Source: an uncultured Clostridia bacterium (lineage in GTDB: Bacteria > Bacillota > Clostridia > Oscillospirales > Acutalibacteraceae). From it: DNA of 54,984 nt. A model generated the notes under the pieces. It worked only from the letters and a program-made list of their open reading frames with translations. It made no database searches and was not told the origin of the DNA. The stretch covers positions 1-54,984 of the forward strand of contig CANRNQ010000016.1 of assembly GCA_947632045.1 (NCBI GenBank), in the 5' to 3' direction. This document shows positions 1-8,511 of this stretch, piece after piece (position 1 is the stretch's first letter; each line of letters opens with the position of its first letter). A program made the position numbers and the translations under genes.

Positions 1-424
1 TGCAATCACTAAATACAAACGGCTCTATCGTAGTAACACTGCCGGGTATGATTACACTTGTCAGCCCTGTGCAGCCGCCAAACGCATAATAGCCTATTGA
101 TGTAACGCTGTCGGGTATTGTTACGCTTGTCAGTCCCGTGCAGCTATCAAACGCAAAAACATCTATTGATGCAACAGACTTACCGTCAATTTTGGAAGGA
201 ATAACAACATCTCCGCCGTTTCCGGTATAACCTGTAATCGTTATACTGCCGTCCTCGTTTTCTTCCCACTCAAAGCCGTCATCGGTTGTTTCCTCGCCTG
301 CCGCCTCTGCCGTAATGACGCCGCCTATCATTCGCGGCAAATCAACAGCCACACTGCCGCCGACCAATAACGCCGCAAGAGATATACAACAAATCTTCTT
401 TGCCAGTCTCTTAAAATCTGCCAT
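1..424 (-). CDS. BspA-like leucine-rich-repeat secreted protein (partial, C-terminus outside window)
   Basis: The reading frame is open from an ATG at 424 to the window edge, so about 141 N-terminal residues are visible. A GAGGCGG ribosome binding site sits just upstream. The N-terminus has a lysine/arginine region, a hydrophobic stretch (CCISLAALLVGGSVAV) and an alanine-rich cleavage-like site near residue 41, which indicates export. From about residue 85 there are repeats of the LRR_5/BspA type, with units of the form AFxxCTGLTSVxIPxSVTSI. Such proteins are usually surface adhesins or proteins of unknown binding role. It has its own promoter and reads away from the prophage, so I take it as host DNA that marks the right flank of the element. 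Confidence 0.85.
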   Translation of the reverse strand, partial: MADFKRLAKKICCISLAALLVGGSVAVDLPRMIGGVITAEAAGEETTDDGFEWEENEDGSITITGYTGNGGDVVIPSKIDGKSVASIDVFAFDSCTGLTSVTIPDSVTSIGYYAFGGCTGLTSVIIPGSVTTIEPFVFSDC

Positions 425-526
425 TTTTCCGCCTCTATTCATAAATATATTTTTCTTTCCTGAAGCAATGTAACATATGCACATTAATATTTTCTATGAA
501 CAAAAATATTTCATCAAGATATCCAC

Positions 527-555
527 ATTATACACTTTTCTGTTATAAAACGCAA
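527..555 (-). promoter_or_regulatory. SigA-type promoter of the BspA-like gene
   Basis: On the minus strand TTGCGT and TATAAT are separated by exactly 17 bp. Transcription would start near 520 and give a leader of about 95 nt before the ATG at 424. The promoter also shows that host sequence extends to at least about 555. Confidence 0.7.
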
Positions 556-571
556 GTGATTTAAAATAACT

Positions 572-1504
572 TCAAAAACTTCCATTCTGCGATGTCAATT
601 GATATGAACCATCTTTCCGCAAAAAAGAAATCTTTCGCATGGTATTGCATTTTGCAGGCTTTCGAGACGAAGCCCGTAGGGCGGAGGCGAGAAAGCCTGC
701 AAAATGCGGCGCTTTTAAGCTACCCGCTACTCGGTCAGCGTTTTCGCCGATGCCGCCCGCATAGGCGACATTTTTGTAGCCGGAAACATCGACCGTATAG
801 GTTATATCGGCGGCGGAGCCAAACTCTCGCGAAATGATAACTCTGCTGTTTTCACGTTGCTTAGATGATCTGTCAACTCCCGGTATAACGCTGAATATGA
901 GATATGGCTCATTGTTCAAGACGGGATATACCTCCCAACCCATATCGCAATATTCGGATATAGCCTGAAGAACGGAGTCGAGCTGTTCGTATCGGCTCAT
1001 CCAGACTGATTTATTGCCCCGTCCCTGATCAACCTCAAACGCCAAGTTTGGAAAGTTTCTCGAGCTGTTTCCGAAGCCGAAACCGTTTTTTGCAAATCCC
1101 TTTATTATCGTTTCGGCAGGCAAAGGTTCTATCGCATCATCCTCCTTCTGCTTGTAGGGAATACAAAAATAGCCGCCGTTGAGGCGGTTTAAGTTATCGT
1201 TTGCAAACGGCAGAACTATGCGCCGTGCGGCAAGTCCGTTAAGCGTGGTACCCGTGACGGTTAAGTCTCTTTTACCGCCGCTAAAAGATGATTTAACAGC
1301 GGTTATAATGCCGTTTTTATGAACGTTATCAATCATTATGAGGTTGCCGATTTTAATCAGATTTGGATCTATTGCCGAGGTGTGTATCTCAAATTCCCCG
1401 ACGCCCTGCCAGCTGCGCTTGTGCCGGAGCGAGGTATAGTTGTCAAAAACTCCGAGCAGCTCGAGCAAGGGTGAGAGTATTCTTAATTTCGGATATTTCA
1501 TCAT
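572..1504 (-). CDS. Siphovirus tail protein (Gp37-like / tail endopeptidase-like), 3'-truncated
   Basis: This is a structural tail protein acting downstream of Dit, similar to the ReqiPepy6 Gp37-like family of siphovirus tail proteins. The start is one of two tandem ATG codons at 1504/1501; the first overlaps the Dit stop in a TGATG arrangement. The family-like region runs from MMKYPKLRILSPLLELLG to about residue 262 (YKNVAYAGGIGENADRVAG). The last 45 or so residues are encoded by a 61-bp inverted repeat and flanking DNA and look unrelated. Homologues normally continue and are followed by further baseplate, fibre and lysis genes, none of which are present. I infer that this gene and the distal end of the late operon were lost. 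Confidence 0.75.
   Translation of the reverse strand: MMKYPKLRILSPLLELLGVFDNYTSLRHKRSWQGVGEFEIHTSAIDPNLIKIGNLIMIDNVHKNGIITAVKSSFSGGKRDLTVTGTTLNGLAARRIVLPFANDNLNRLNGGYFCIPYKQKEDDAIEPLPAETIIKGFAKNGFGFGNSSRNFPNLAFEVDQGRGNKSVWMSRYEQLDSVLQAISEYCDMGWEVYPVLNNEPYLIFSVIPGVDRSSKQRENSRVIISREFGSAADITYTVDVSGYKNVAYAGGIGENADRVAGSLKAPHFAGFLASALRASSRKPAKCNTMRKISFLRKDGSYQLTSQNGSF
647..707. repeat. 61-bp inverted-repeat element at the prophage boundary
   Basis: The arms at 647-663 and 691-707 are perfect 17-bp inverted repeats (GCATTTTGCAGGCTTTC and its complement) around a 27-bp GC-rich centre. The element lies inside the 3' end of the last recognisable phage tail gene, exactly where similarity to tail proteins stops. 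There is no T-run on either side, so it is not a simple terminator. It looks like a REP/MITE-like palindromic insertion or the scar of a deletion. Confidence 0.6.
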
Positions 1505-2382
1505 CACACCCCCTCGTACCTGTTGACCCATTCAAGGGTGACGGACGCATTCTGGTTATTGTCCCGAGCCGAGTACGATATCAAATTAGCTCCCGGCTTG
1601 AGCTGCCAAAATATCGACGATGGAGTGACAAGGTTAAAGGCTCTCTTTTTTATTCCACTGTGGGTGAACTCCGCCGAAAGGCGGCCGGGAGTCGTGTCAA
1701 CAACCAGCACATCGTTTTGAACCATTGTCAGATTTTCAAACGTCAGTCTTTCGCCGGTAGTCAGATTGCTAAGAGTTGGGCTGTCGATTGTACCGCGTCC
1801 GCGCATGGTTATCTTGACGGGCGTTTCAACCGCCGATTGGCAGTTTATGTTTATACGCATTTGCCTAACGCCGAATTTTATAGCGTTCATTTTTGTCGGA
1901 AAGCTCAAGCCCACACCCTCGGCATATGCTATATGCGCAATTTCGGTACCCAATGACTGCCAATTAGGATCTGCGCAGTAGAATTTTATGTCGCATTTAT
2001 TGTACTCCGCGACCCTTTCCGTGAAATTGGCGGGAAGTATCGGAATAGCCCGCGCTCTGACCGTTATATAATCGTTTTTATAGTAAAGCCACCCCTCACT
2101 CCCTCCGGAAAGCCTGTTTATAAGCTCCAGCCGACGGCGATACATATCCGCTCTGTCGGAGCCGTGGACATAGACGGTGCAGGGGAGTTCGCGCGGCTCC
2201 CGCCGTTGTGCAAGAACATGAACGCCGTCTATACCCGGTATTTCCTCGCTAATAACCGTACGCTCGACCGCGCCCACATTTAAAACGGAAGAAAGGATAT
2301 ATCCCTCCTTCAGAGCCAGCTCGACGCAGCTTGACGGTCTGTCATAGCTGCCGTTTGGCGGCACGTAAATCAATGCCTGCAA
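1504..2382 (-). CDS. Distal tail protein (Dit-like, siphovirus tail component)
   Basis: The protein (292 aa) should form the hub between tail tube and tail tip. The N-terminal half has the pattern of siphovirus Dit proteins: a short beta-rich start (MQALIYVPPNGSYD), a region around SEEIPGIDGVHVLAQRREPREL typical of the Dit collar, and the segment YRRRLELINRLSGGSEGWLYY followed by beta-rich sequence. The start is a TTG at 2382 with GGAGG eight bases upstream; no better ATG is available. It lies 13 bp after the tape-measure stop and overlaps the next tail gene by one base, the usual order of tape measure, Dit, tail-associated protein. Confidence 0.85.
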   Translation of the reverse strand: MQALIYVPPNGSYDRPSSCVELALKEGYILSSVLNVGAVERTVISEEIPGIDGVHVLAQRREPRELPCTVYVHGSDRADMYRRRLELINRLSGGSEGWLYYKNDYITVRARAIPILPANFTERVAEYNKCDIKFYCADPNWQSLGTEIAHIAYAEGVGLSFPTKMNAIKFGVRQMRININCQSAVETPVKITMRGRGTIDSPTLSNLTTGERLTFENLTMVQNDVLVVDTTPGRLSAEFTHSGIKKRAFNLVTPSSIFWQLKPGANLISYSARDNNQNASVTLEWVNRYEGV

Positions 2383-2395
2383 TTTGCTTTCCTCC

Positions 2396-5300
2396 TTATT
2401 TTTTTATTTCGGCGGCAAGGTTGTCTACAACCTCCGCAAATCGGCGCTGCACCTGTACGGGGCTTTCAACCGGTTCGTTGAAAATGACAGTAAGACTAAT
2501 ATCCTGCTTTGCCGGAGCCGACTGCGCGTTTATCTGCGCCTCGTATTCGGCTCTGCTTTTCCAGAAATTATCTGCGGCGGCGTTTGCCGTTTCTTCAAGC
2601 TTGTTTTGATAACCTCGCAGCTCGCCGCCGATCTCGCTGACCATTTGTTTAACCGCCTTGTATTTGCTTTCAAAGCCGGAATACAAGCTTTCGCCGAGCG
2701 AGATCCCCGCAAGGTTGTACTCGGGGGCGTATGAGTGTATGAGATCTACAAGCTCCTGCTGAGATGAGCTGACGATTGTTTTTTCCGCCTCCGCGCGCAA
2801 ATTAAAAGAGCTTGTCAGCTTATCGTAGTTTTCACCGATAGCGTCAAGCTCCTTTTCGAGCGCCTCTTGCTGTGCTTCCGATTGCTTTTTGACCTCATCT
2901 ATCTGCTCCTGAAGCGCCTCCTTTTGCGCCTTTCGCTCCTTCTGAAGAAGTCGCTCCGCCTCCTCCTTATCAAGACGGTTCAGCTCCTTTTGTAGCTGCT
3001 TGCGGTTGTAATCGTCCTTTTCATACGCGAGCTGAAGCTCCGTTTGCTGCCGTTTGTTTTCATACTCCTGCCGCTTATTCTCCTGCTCCTGCGCCTCCTC
3101 GAGCTTGTCGAGCGCGTCTATCTGCCCTTGAATAGCCTCGACGGTTTCGTCCTCCCACTTCCGCCAGTTTTCAATCGACTGATTGATAAGGCCTTCCTCA
3201 AATTCTCGCTGCTGTTCATATTTGTTTTTCAAGGATTCGATGACAGCATCGCCGAGCTTATTCAGCGCGTCCTTGTTTTCCTCGTCCTTTTCATTTTTTA
3301 AATCCCTTATTCGATGATACAGATCCCTCGCGTCCTCCTCGGTCAGCTTGAGCCTACGTCCTATCTCCTCGAGCTGCCGTATTTCAAGGTCGATGCTTAT
3401 GCCGTTGGAAAGCTCCTTGTTGCGCTCGAGTCGGTCTATGGCGTCGGCGTATGCCTGCTCAAGATCTGCCCTTTCGTCTTCGGCAAGCTGCTTTTTCAGA
3501 TTATGTATCTTTATTTCAAGCTCTATCCGCTGCTCGGCGTTAAGCTCATATGTGCGCTGAATACGCTCGAGCCATTCAAGCTCCTGCTGAGCCGTGAGTC
3601 TATCGAGGGACTTTTGGTTGCTCATGTTTGTATATTCGCGCTGAAGCGCGTCGGCGATATTTTGCTCGCGCTCCTCGCGCAGCGCCTTTTCAGCCTCGTA
3701 TATCTTTATCTGAAGCTCGATTGCCTGTTCGGCATTTAAAGCGTATTGGTCGCGTATGCGAAGCAGCCAGTTCAGCTCGTCCTGCTTTGAGAGCGCGTCA
3801 AGGGATTTGTTGTATCCGATATACTTATATTCGTTTTGGAGCGCGTCGGCAATTGCCCTTTCCTGCTCCTCCTGCCACGCCTTTTTCGCGTTGTAAAGAC
3901 GAAGCTCCATGTCGTACTGCTCGTCCTTGTTTTTTGAGTACGTCGAATTGATGCGCTCAAGCCAACTAAGCTCCTCCTCGGCGGTGAGCTGACCCAATGC
4001 CTTTAAATGCTCCATGTACGCAAGCTCCTCGGCAAGAGCTTCGTTTTTGTTGCTCACAGCCGCCGCGCCGTTGTACGTTTCAATATTTAGGTTCTTTAGC
4101 GCTTGGATTTGTGCATTATAAGCATCTATCCTTTTTTGCGCTTCTGCGCTTGAGGAGCGCATTTCATTTAGCTTATCATTTGCGGAATTTATATTTGTTT
4201 GCTGGTCTATCCACTCCGCGCTTCCCAACGTATAGCTTTCAGCTAACGCTTTATACGCTTCAATGCGCCTTTTGATTTCATTAATAGTTATGTTGGTAGT
4301 GTCGATAACATTTTGTTGTTCTTGCTTGTTGAGTTCGATGGAATTTATTGCTTCCTGTTTCTTAGTCTCCCATAGTTGTCTTATGACCGACTCCTGATCC
4401 TCAAGCGAAACCGAGCCGTCGGCTATGGCCTTTGCAAATTCGGGATACTGATTGATGAGGGAGAGGGTAGTATTAAAGTCAAGCGCCTTGCCTTGCTCAA
4501 GCTGCGCCCACGCGCTGCCGAGACTTTGCAGTTCGGATGTTAAGCCGCTAAGATCGGGAGCCTGCGGCTCCAATTCATCAAGCTCTTTTAGCTGATTTCG
4601 GTACATCTGCGCCGCTGCTTCAAGCTCTTGATAATATCCCTTTTCCTCATCGGTCAGCTCGCCTTGATTTTTGAGCATATCTTCATTGCTCTTGATTTTG
4701 TCAAGATTTCTGTTTATTTCATCCCTCGCGACCTGTTTAAGCAGCTCGCCGTTTTGCAGAGTCATATCGCCCGTTTCTGCAATATACTTTTGCAAGGCGG
4801 GATATTTTTCCGTCAGATCCACAAGACTGTCCATGCTCATCTTTTCGCCGGAAGATAACTGTTCATACGCGCTTTTTAGATTATCAAAATTGGACAGACC
4901 CTCGTTGATGGTGTCGAATTGCTTTTCCCACTTTTCGGATTCGTCCTCGATTGACTTTCCTTGATTTTGAATAATTTCCCAAGCCTGTTTCTTTTTTTCG
5001 ATTATCGCCTCATCGTCTTTAATCGCTTCTGTATTCAATTCACTGGATTTATTGCTTAATTCATCTATAACTTGAGAGTATTTTTTCCATTCTTCGGAGC
5101 CTTTTTCGGTTTCGTTTCTCAAGACTATTATTTCATCCTTCATCTTTTGTAGGACTTCTTGGGCATCTCCCGTTTGCAGCATTCCCATTTGTTGAACTAT
5201 CCCTGAAACTTTTGTTTGAATAAATCCGTTCTTTTGGAAAATCTTTTCTATTTGGGAGTAAATATCATTACGTCCATAAAGGATTTGATCCATAGTGGAC

Positions 5301-6487
5301 TGATCCTCCCACGAAATTATTACATTAATTGATTTATCTAATTCCTTTTCCGCTCTTCTTATTTCAGAATCGTTCTCATTCAAATACTTTTTCGCTTCTT
5401 CAACTTTTTTCTGCCTTAATAACTCTAAATTCCTCTCAAGGCTTAGATTTTCAAGATCTATCTGTCCTATTTCCTTGCCGTACATATCTACCAACTCCCC
5501 TTGGAGACTCTTCAGCTCCTTTTTTAGTTCTATCTCCTCGGAACGTGATAGATTAAGGTTATCAAGCTTTGTTTTTACTTCTATGTATCTCGTCGTTACG
5601 TCGGCGGTGTTCTCTTGGTTTTCCTCAAGCTCTTTGGCTGCTTCTGCGGCGGCTTTTCTTGCCTCCTCCTCTTTTTCCTGCATTTTTTGAATGTAATTGC
5701 CAATCATTGATATTACCATACCAATTACTCCAACTATACCGGCTCCCCATGAAGCAAGCTTACTGATACCTCCCGAATCGGCAGTCACGGCTGACTTAAC
5801 CAGTTCTATATTTGTTCTCAAGGTGTCCAGATTGTCAATAATATCCGGGAATACAGAATCGGTTGTTTTCATGGATGCCGTAATGGTTCGCATAGCCATT
5901 GAAAAATTATTTTTTGATTCTTTGTCGGACAATTCCTTATTAAGCTTTTCCTGTTTAAGCGCCGTCGCGTCTGTCGCCGCCTCCTGCTTCTGAAATGATT
6001 TTACCTGCTTTACGACCCAACTGTCCTGAGCCGCGTAGGTTTTATCAAACCTTGCTTCAAGCTCCTGAAGAGCGATCCTTTCCTTATCTATTGAAGCCGT
6101 CGCCCTTTCTATTTCTTCCCAGTCGGACTTAAATTTAGCCTCTTTATTCATTGTCCGCTGAAGCTCCTCTACCTTTTGACGCTGGGCGTCTATCTTGGCG
6201 GCAAGAACATCAAGGCTATCTCTGTATGTTTTCAGTCCGGAGGTGTTGGCAAACGCCCCCGAAAGCACTTTGTCAGCTTCCTTTTCCGTTATGCCGATTT
6301 TCTCGAGCACGCTGCGAATATACTCTAAATCCTCTTCGTGCTGTACATCAACCTCCAATGTGACCTTATTGTTTTTCGCCGCGTCATTGACCTCTTTAAT
6401 GTGATTAATAACTCGGTCTGCCGCCGTTGTGTCGCTTTCAAGTATTATTTCCGCTACGAGCTTGCCTACATTTAATTCGTCCGCCAC
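2396..6487 (-). CDS. Tail tape measure protein
   Basis: At 1363 aa this is the longest gene of the element. It is the length ruler of the siphovirus tail and is ejected with the DNA. It starts at a GTG (6487) with GGAGG upstream. The protein is almost entirely charged coiled coil. One hydrophobic stretch near residues 235-260 (GAGIVGVIGMVISMIG) could insert in a membrane. From about residue 800 to 1050 there are four imperfect repeats of roughly 60-65 residues, each with a motif like LxxLTAxEELxWLERIxxxYxLNAEQxIELxIKIY. The C-terminal 150 residues resemble the conserved ends of other tape measures. It sits between the moron gene and Dit. Confidence 0.9.
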   Translation of the reverse strand: MADELNVGKLVAEIILESDTTAADRVINHIKEVNDAAKNNKVTLEVDVQHEEDLEYIRSVLEKIGITEKEADKVLSGAFANTSGLKTYRDSLDVLAAKIDAQRQKVEELQRTMNKEAKFKSDWEEIERATASIDKERIALQELEARFDKTYAAQDSWVVKQVKSFQKQEAATDATALKQEKLNKELSDKESKNNFSMAMRTITASMKTTDSVFPDIIDNLDTLRTNIELVKSAVTADSGGISKLASWGAGIVGVIGMVISMIGNYIQKMQEKEEEARKAAAEAAKELEENQENTADVTTRYIEVKTKLDNLNLSRSEEIELKKELKSLQGELVDMYGKEIGQIDLENLSLERNLELLRQKKVEEAKKYLNENDSEIRRAEKELDKSINVIISWEDQSTMDQILYGRNDIYSQIEKIFQKNGFIQTKVSGIVQQMGMLQTGDAQEVLQKMKDEIIVLRNETEKGSEEWKKYSQVIDELSNKSSELNTEAIKDDEAIIEKKKQAWEIIQNQGKSIEDESEKWEKQFDTINEGLSNFDNLKSAYEQLSSGEKMSMDSLVDLTEKYPALQKYIAETGDMTLQNGELLKQVARDEINRNLDKIKSNEDMLKNQGELTDEEKGYYQELEAAAQMYRNQLKELDELEPQAPDLSGLTSELQSLGSAWAQLEQGKALDFNTTLSLINQYPEFAKAIADGSVSLEDQESVIRQLWETKKQEAINSIELNKQEQQNVIDTTNITINEIKRRIEAYKALAESYTLGSAEWIDQQTNINSANDKLNEMRSSSAEAQKRIDAYNAQIQALKNLNIETYNGAAAVSNKNEALAEELAYMEHLKALGQLTAEEELSWLERINSTYSKNKDEQYDMELRLYNAKKAWQEEQERAIADALQNEYKYIGYNKSLDALSKQDELNWLLRIRDQYALNAEQAIELQIKIYEAEKALREEREQNIADALQREYTNMSNQKSLDRLTAQQELEWLERIQRTYELNAEQRIELEIKIHNLKKQLAEDERADLEQAYADAIDRLERNKELSNGISIDLEIRQLEEIGRRLKLTEEDARDLYHRIRDLKNEKDEENKDALNKLGDAVIESLKNKYEQQREFEEGLINQSIENWRKWEDETVEAIQGQIDALDKLEEAQEQENKRQEYENKRQQTELQLAYEKDDYNRKQLQKELNRLDKEEAERLLQKERKAQKEALQEQIDEVKKQSEAQQEALEKELDAIGENYDKLTSSFNLRAEAEKTIVSSSQQELVDLIHSYAPEYNLAGISLGESLYSGFESKYKAVKQMVSEIGGELRGYQNKLEETANAAADNFWKSRAEYEAQINAQSAPAKQDISLTVIFNEPVESPVQVQRRFAEVVDNLAAEIKK

Positions 6488-6516
6488 TGAAATTCCTCCG
6501 TTTCTTTAAATTTGCG

Positions 6517-6550
6517 CAATATTAAAAGCACCTACCGCAGTAGATGCTTT
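6517..6550 (-). terminator. Intrinsic terminator after the moron gene
   Basis: On the minus strand an 11-bp stem (AAAGCATCTAC paired with GTAGGTGCTTT, with two U-G pairs, loop TGCG) is followed by TTTTAATATT. It lies between the stop of the accessory gene at 6577 and the tape-measure start at 6487. Confidence 0.6.
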
Positions 6551-6576
6551 CTCCGTGTCTAACAGATAAAGTTTGT

Positions 6577-7104
6577 TTATCCAAAACTTATGAAAAAATA
6601 CGATTCTCCTTCAGTTGTTCCAAAGCTATTTTCCCCTATATCCATCATTATGTCCTTGGTAAAATAAATTTTGTCGCCGGAGGAGTATGAAGGTGTATCA
6701 GAAAGATAAGAAGCGAAATAAGATGCGTCTGGCGGGCTCCAATTTTTATCCGCAACGCCCATAATAATATTAAGTATGTTTTTAAACACATCTTTGCTTG
6801 TAATATCATCTATGAACATACTGGTTACTATTTTGCCATCTTCCTGCGTACCAAGGGACAAATATTCCCCCTCGTTGTTTTCTTCAATGTATACTTTCTC
6901 AAAAAAATCGCCCTCAATGTTTGGGTTTTCTTCTTTTTCATAGTGCGATTGGGGATATTCTTTCTTTAGTGCTTCAATCAATGCCTCGGTGGATAAGCTG
7001 TTGCTTACATAGTCATTATGAGTCAAGTAACCTATTCCGATGAATAATCCGAGCGCCAATACAACAGCGATTGTTCCAATTATAATTTTTTTATTTTTCG
7101 TCAT
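6577..7104 (-). CDS. Membrane-anchored accessory protein (moron), function unknown
   Basis: The protein (175 aa) starts MTKNKKIIIGTIAVVLALGLFIGIGYL, a short positive N-terminus and one membrane span, then a soluble, acidic, extracytoplasmic-looking domain. I do not recognise the family. The start at 7104 was chosen over an ATG 39 bases upstream because AAGGAGGGG lies six bases before it. The gene interrupts the usual tail chaperone to tape measure order, and has its own promoter (7125-7153) and its own terminator (6517-6550). This is the classic layout of a moron expressed during lysogeny. Membrane-bound morons often block superinfection or alter the host surface, but that role is only inference here. 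Confidence 0.7.
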   Translation of the reverse strand: MTKNKKIIIGTIAVVLALGLFIGIGYLTHNDYVSNSLSTEALIEALKKEYPQSHYEKEENPNIEGDFFEKVYIEENNEGEYLSLGTQEDGKIVTSMFIDDITSKDVFKNILNIIMGVADKNWSPPDASYFASYLSDTPSYSSGDKIYFTKDIMMDIGENSFGTTEGESYFFISFG

Positions 7105-7124
7105 AACAACCCCTCCTTGCCATA

Positions 7125-7153
7125 AGGATAGCATATTATTCACAAAAATACAA
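7125..7153 (-). promoter_or_regulatory. Promoter of the moron gene
   Basis: On the minus strand TTGTAT and TATCCT are spaced by 17 bp and end about 20 bases before the ATG at 7104. The transcript would carry only a short leader with the AAGGAGG site. A GC-rich hairpin (7180-7210) just upstream separates it from the tail chaperone genes. Confidence 0.55.
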
Positions 7154-7219
7154 TATTTTCCATTGCTTTTTCGGGATTTTTTCCGAGGCGGGAAAATCCC
7201 GCCCCGGAAACATGCTTAA

Positions 7220-7471
7220 TTAATCCAGATCGTCGGCGTAGACCTCGCGGTCACCGCCGTTTTTGTCCCGATCGAGCGAATGCATATCATTGTATGCGTC
7301 CATCATTACAATAAATTCATCGTAATAATAGTTATCAAGCAGCTCGCTCTTTGACATATTAATGGACTGCGCTACCGCGAGCCATCGCTGGAGCCAGTAT
7401 TCGCCGTCTTCGTCTCCCGAGCCTTCGGCGGTGCGGTCAGCTCCCTGAGCCTCCGCACGTTCCCGAAAAAA
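7220..7471 (-). CDS. Tail assembly chaperone, -1 frameshift extension
   Basis: This frame is open without stops from the slippery site to a TAA at 7220-7222 and adds about 83 residues to the upstream chaperone. It passes through EYWLQRWLAVAQSINMSKSE and DNYYYDEFIVMMDAYNDM, sequences typical of the T half of gpG/gpGT-type chaperones. It lacks a convincing ribosome binding site of its own (the internal ATG at MSKSEL has none), so production by frameshifting is the best explanation. The long product helps load tail tube protein onto the tape measure in known phages. Confidence 0.75.
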   Translation of the reverse strand, partial: FFRERAEAQGADRTAEGSGDEDGEYWLQRWLAVAQSINMSKSELLDNYYYDEFIVMMDAYNDMHSLDRDKNGGDREVYADDLD

Positions 7472-7869
7472 TCGGAGTAGTCATTCAGCTCCACAAACTT
7501 AACAACGATCTCCATAAGCTCGTTTAATGCGAGCGCGTTTTCACATTCCGGATCCGTCAGCCGCTCAAGAGGAATATCGAGCAGCTCTGAAAGCAATAGA
7601 CAGAGCTGCTCCGGCGCTGTCTTTAAAAGATTGCCAAGTACTCTGAGCGACGCCGTCCTGTCAAGCTCTAAGAGCTTAGCGAGAAGATCTCCGAAGTTAT
7701 TGACGTCTGGGAAGACCTTGCTCATGAGGACATAGGGAAGATCGTCCGCCTTCTTGAGATATTCGACATACTTTCCGACCGGCAGCTTGCGCACCCTGAC
7801 GCCGTAAAGCTCATATTCCTTTGGGACGGTAAGCTCAAGGCTTTTGTCCCTCTTCTGAAACAATCCCAT
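7372..7869 (-). CDS. Tail assembly chaperone (short form, gpG-like)
   Basis: The protein (165 aa) begins MGLFQKRDKSLELTVPKEYELYGVRVRKLP and is helix-rich, like the short tail assembly chaperones of siphoviruses. It lies three bases after the major tail protein gene, its standard position, and is followed by an overlapping -1 frame. In the 0 frame it ends with TGSSDGSR. A slippery heptamer sits about 97 bases before this stop, so a minority of ribosomes should make the extended form. Confidence 0.8.
   Translation of the reverse strand: MGLFQKRDKSLELTVPKEYELYGVRVRKLPVGKYVEYLKKADDLPYVLMSKVFPDVNNFGDLLAKLLELDRTASLRVLGNLLKTAPEQLCLLLSELLDIPLERLTDPECENALALNELMEIVVKFVELNDYSDFFGNVRRLRELTAPPKARETKTANTGSSDGSR
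7465..7471 (-). other. Programmed -1 ribosomal frameshift site (T TTT TTC)
   Basis: The zero frame reads GAT TTT TTC GGG, giving the canonical X XXY YYZ heptamer T-TTT-TTC. Slipping back one base gives GAT TTT TTT CGG and enters the long open -1 frame ending at 7220. Position, direction and product length match known tail chaperone frameshifts. Confidence 0.75.
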
Positions 7870-7872
7870 ATC

Positions 7873-8442
7873 TTACGCTCCCGGAGCCTCGGGTATCGTG
7901 TCGAGCCAAGTTATCTTCGTGCCGTCATCGGTGTCGGCGGTCGTGCGGATATGATTGTCGAGTTTGCGGCCGTAGCAGGTGAAGGTGAGCTCGTAATTCT
8001 GAGCCTCCGGCGCACCCTCCTTCTTGGTGTTGTGCGTGATCTTGTAGCTTGCGAGCTTTGCGCTGTACCAACGGAACATACGGTAGTTGATTCCGTCGCC
8101 CTTTAACGCCGCGTATGTAAGCGCCACCGGCGCGGCGTTGTCGATTGTCGTCTCCTCAAGCTCCTTCTTGCTTGCATCAAACTTCGCGCCTGTAAGCTCC
8201 GATATGGCTTTGAGCTCCGCTTCCACTACATTGACAACAACCGTAGACGTGTCCCAAACCGAGCCGCTGTCCCATATTCCGTCGTCCGCCGGAATCGTGT
8301 AGGCTGTCTTGTTGTCGGTCGGCGCACAGGACACCGCGCCCGGAATGGCTGTCCTTTCGCCGACACTGTACTTGCTTTCCGTATCTTCCTCGATGGGGAA
8401 CATTCCGAATTTACTAAAACCTCTTAAGTAATTCTTGCCCAT
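7873..8442 (-). CDS. Major tail (tube) protein
   Basis: The protein (189 aa, starting MGKNYLRGFSKFGMFPIEED) has the size, beta-rich composition and gene position of siphovirus major tail proteins: directly upstream of the tail chaperone and downstream of the head-closure genes. The C-terminal part (YNYRMFRWYSAK to ELTFTCYGRKLDNHIRTTAD region) resembles tail tube proteins in which a phage marks plus/minus strands around a short loop. A good GGAGAGA site precedes the ATG at 8442. Its upstream gap carries a phased TTTAAA array. Confidence 0.8.
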   Translation of the reverse strand: MGKNYLRGFSKFGMFPIEEDTESKYSVGERTAIPGAVSCAPTDNKTAYTIPADDGIWDSGSVWDTSTVVVNVVEAELKAISELTGAKFDASKKELEETTIDNAAPVALTYAALKGDGINYRMFRWYSAKLASYKITHNTKKEGAPEAQNYELTFTCYGRKLDNHIRTTADTDDGTKITWLDTIPEAPGA

Positions 8443-8455
8443 GAAAAATCTCTCC

Positions 8456-8511
8456 TTTAAAAAATATTGATTATTTAAAGCACCTTAAAGGCGCTTTAAA
8501 GCCTGTTTAAA
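8456..8511. repeat. Phased TTTAAA array 1
   Basis: TTTAAA or near matches begin at 8456, 8474, 8484, 8495 and 8506, so four boxes are spaced 10-11 bp apart, about one DNA turn. The boxes are flanked by GC dinucleotides (GCGC, GCC). The array fills the gap upstream of the major tail protein gene. As RNA the same stretch can form an 11-bp hairpin (TTTAAAGCGCC with GGTGCTTTAAA), which is an alternative reading. Confidence 0.5.

Noticed and set aside
647-707. 61-bp inverted repeat as transcription terminator of the tail gene
   Set aside because: The arms are long, but no T-run follows on either strand and the centre is GC-rich.
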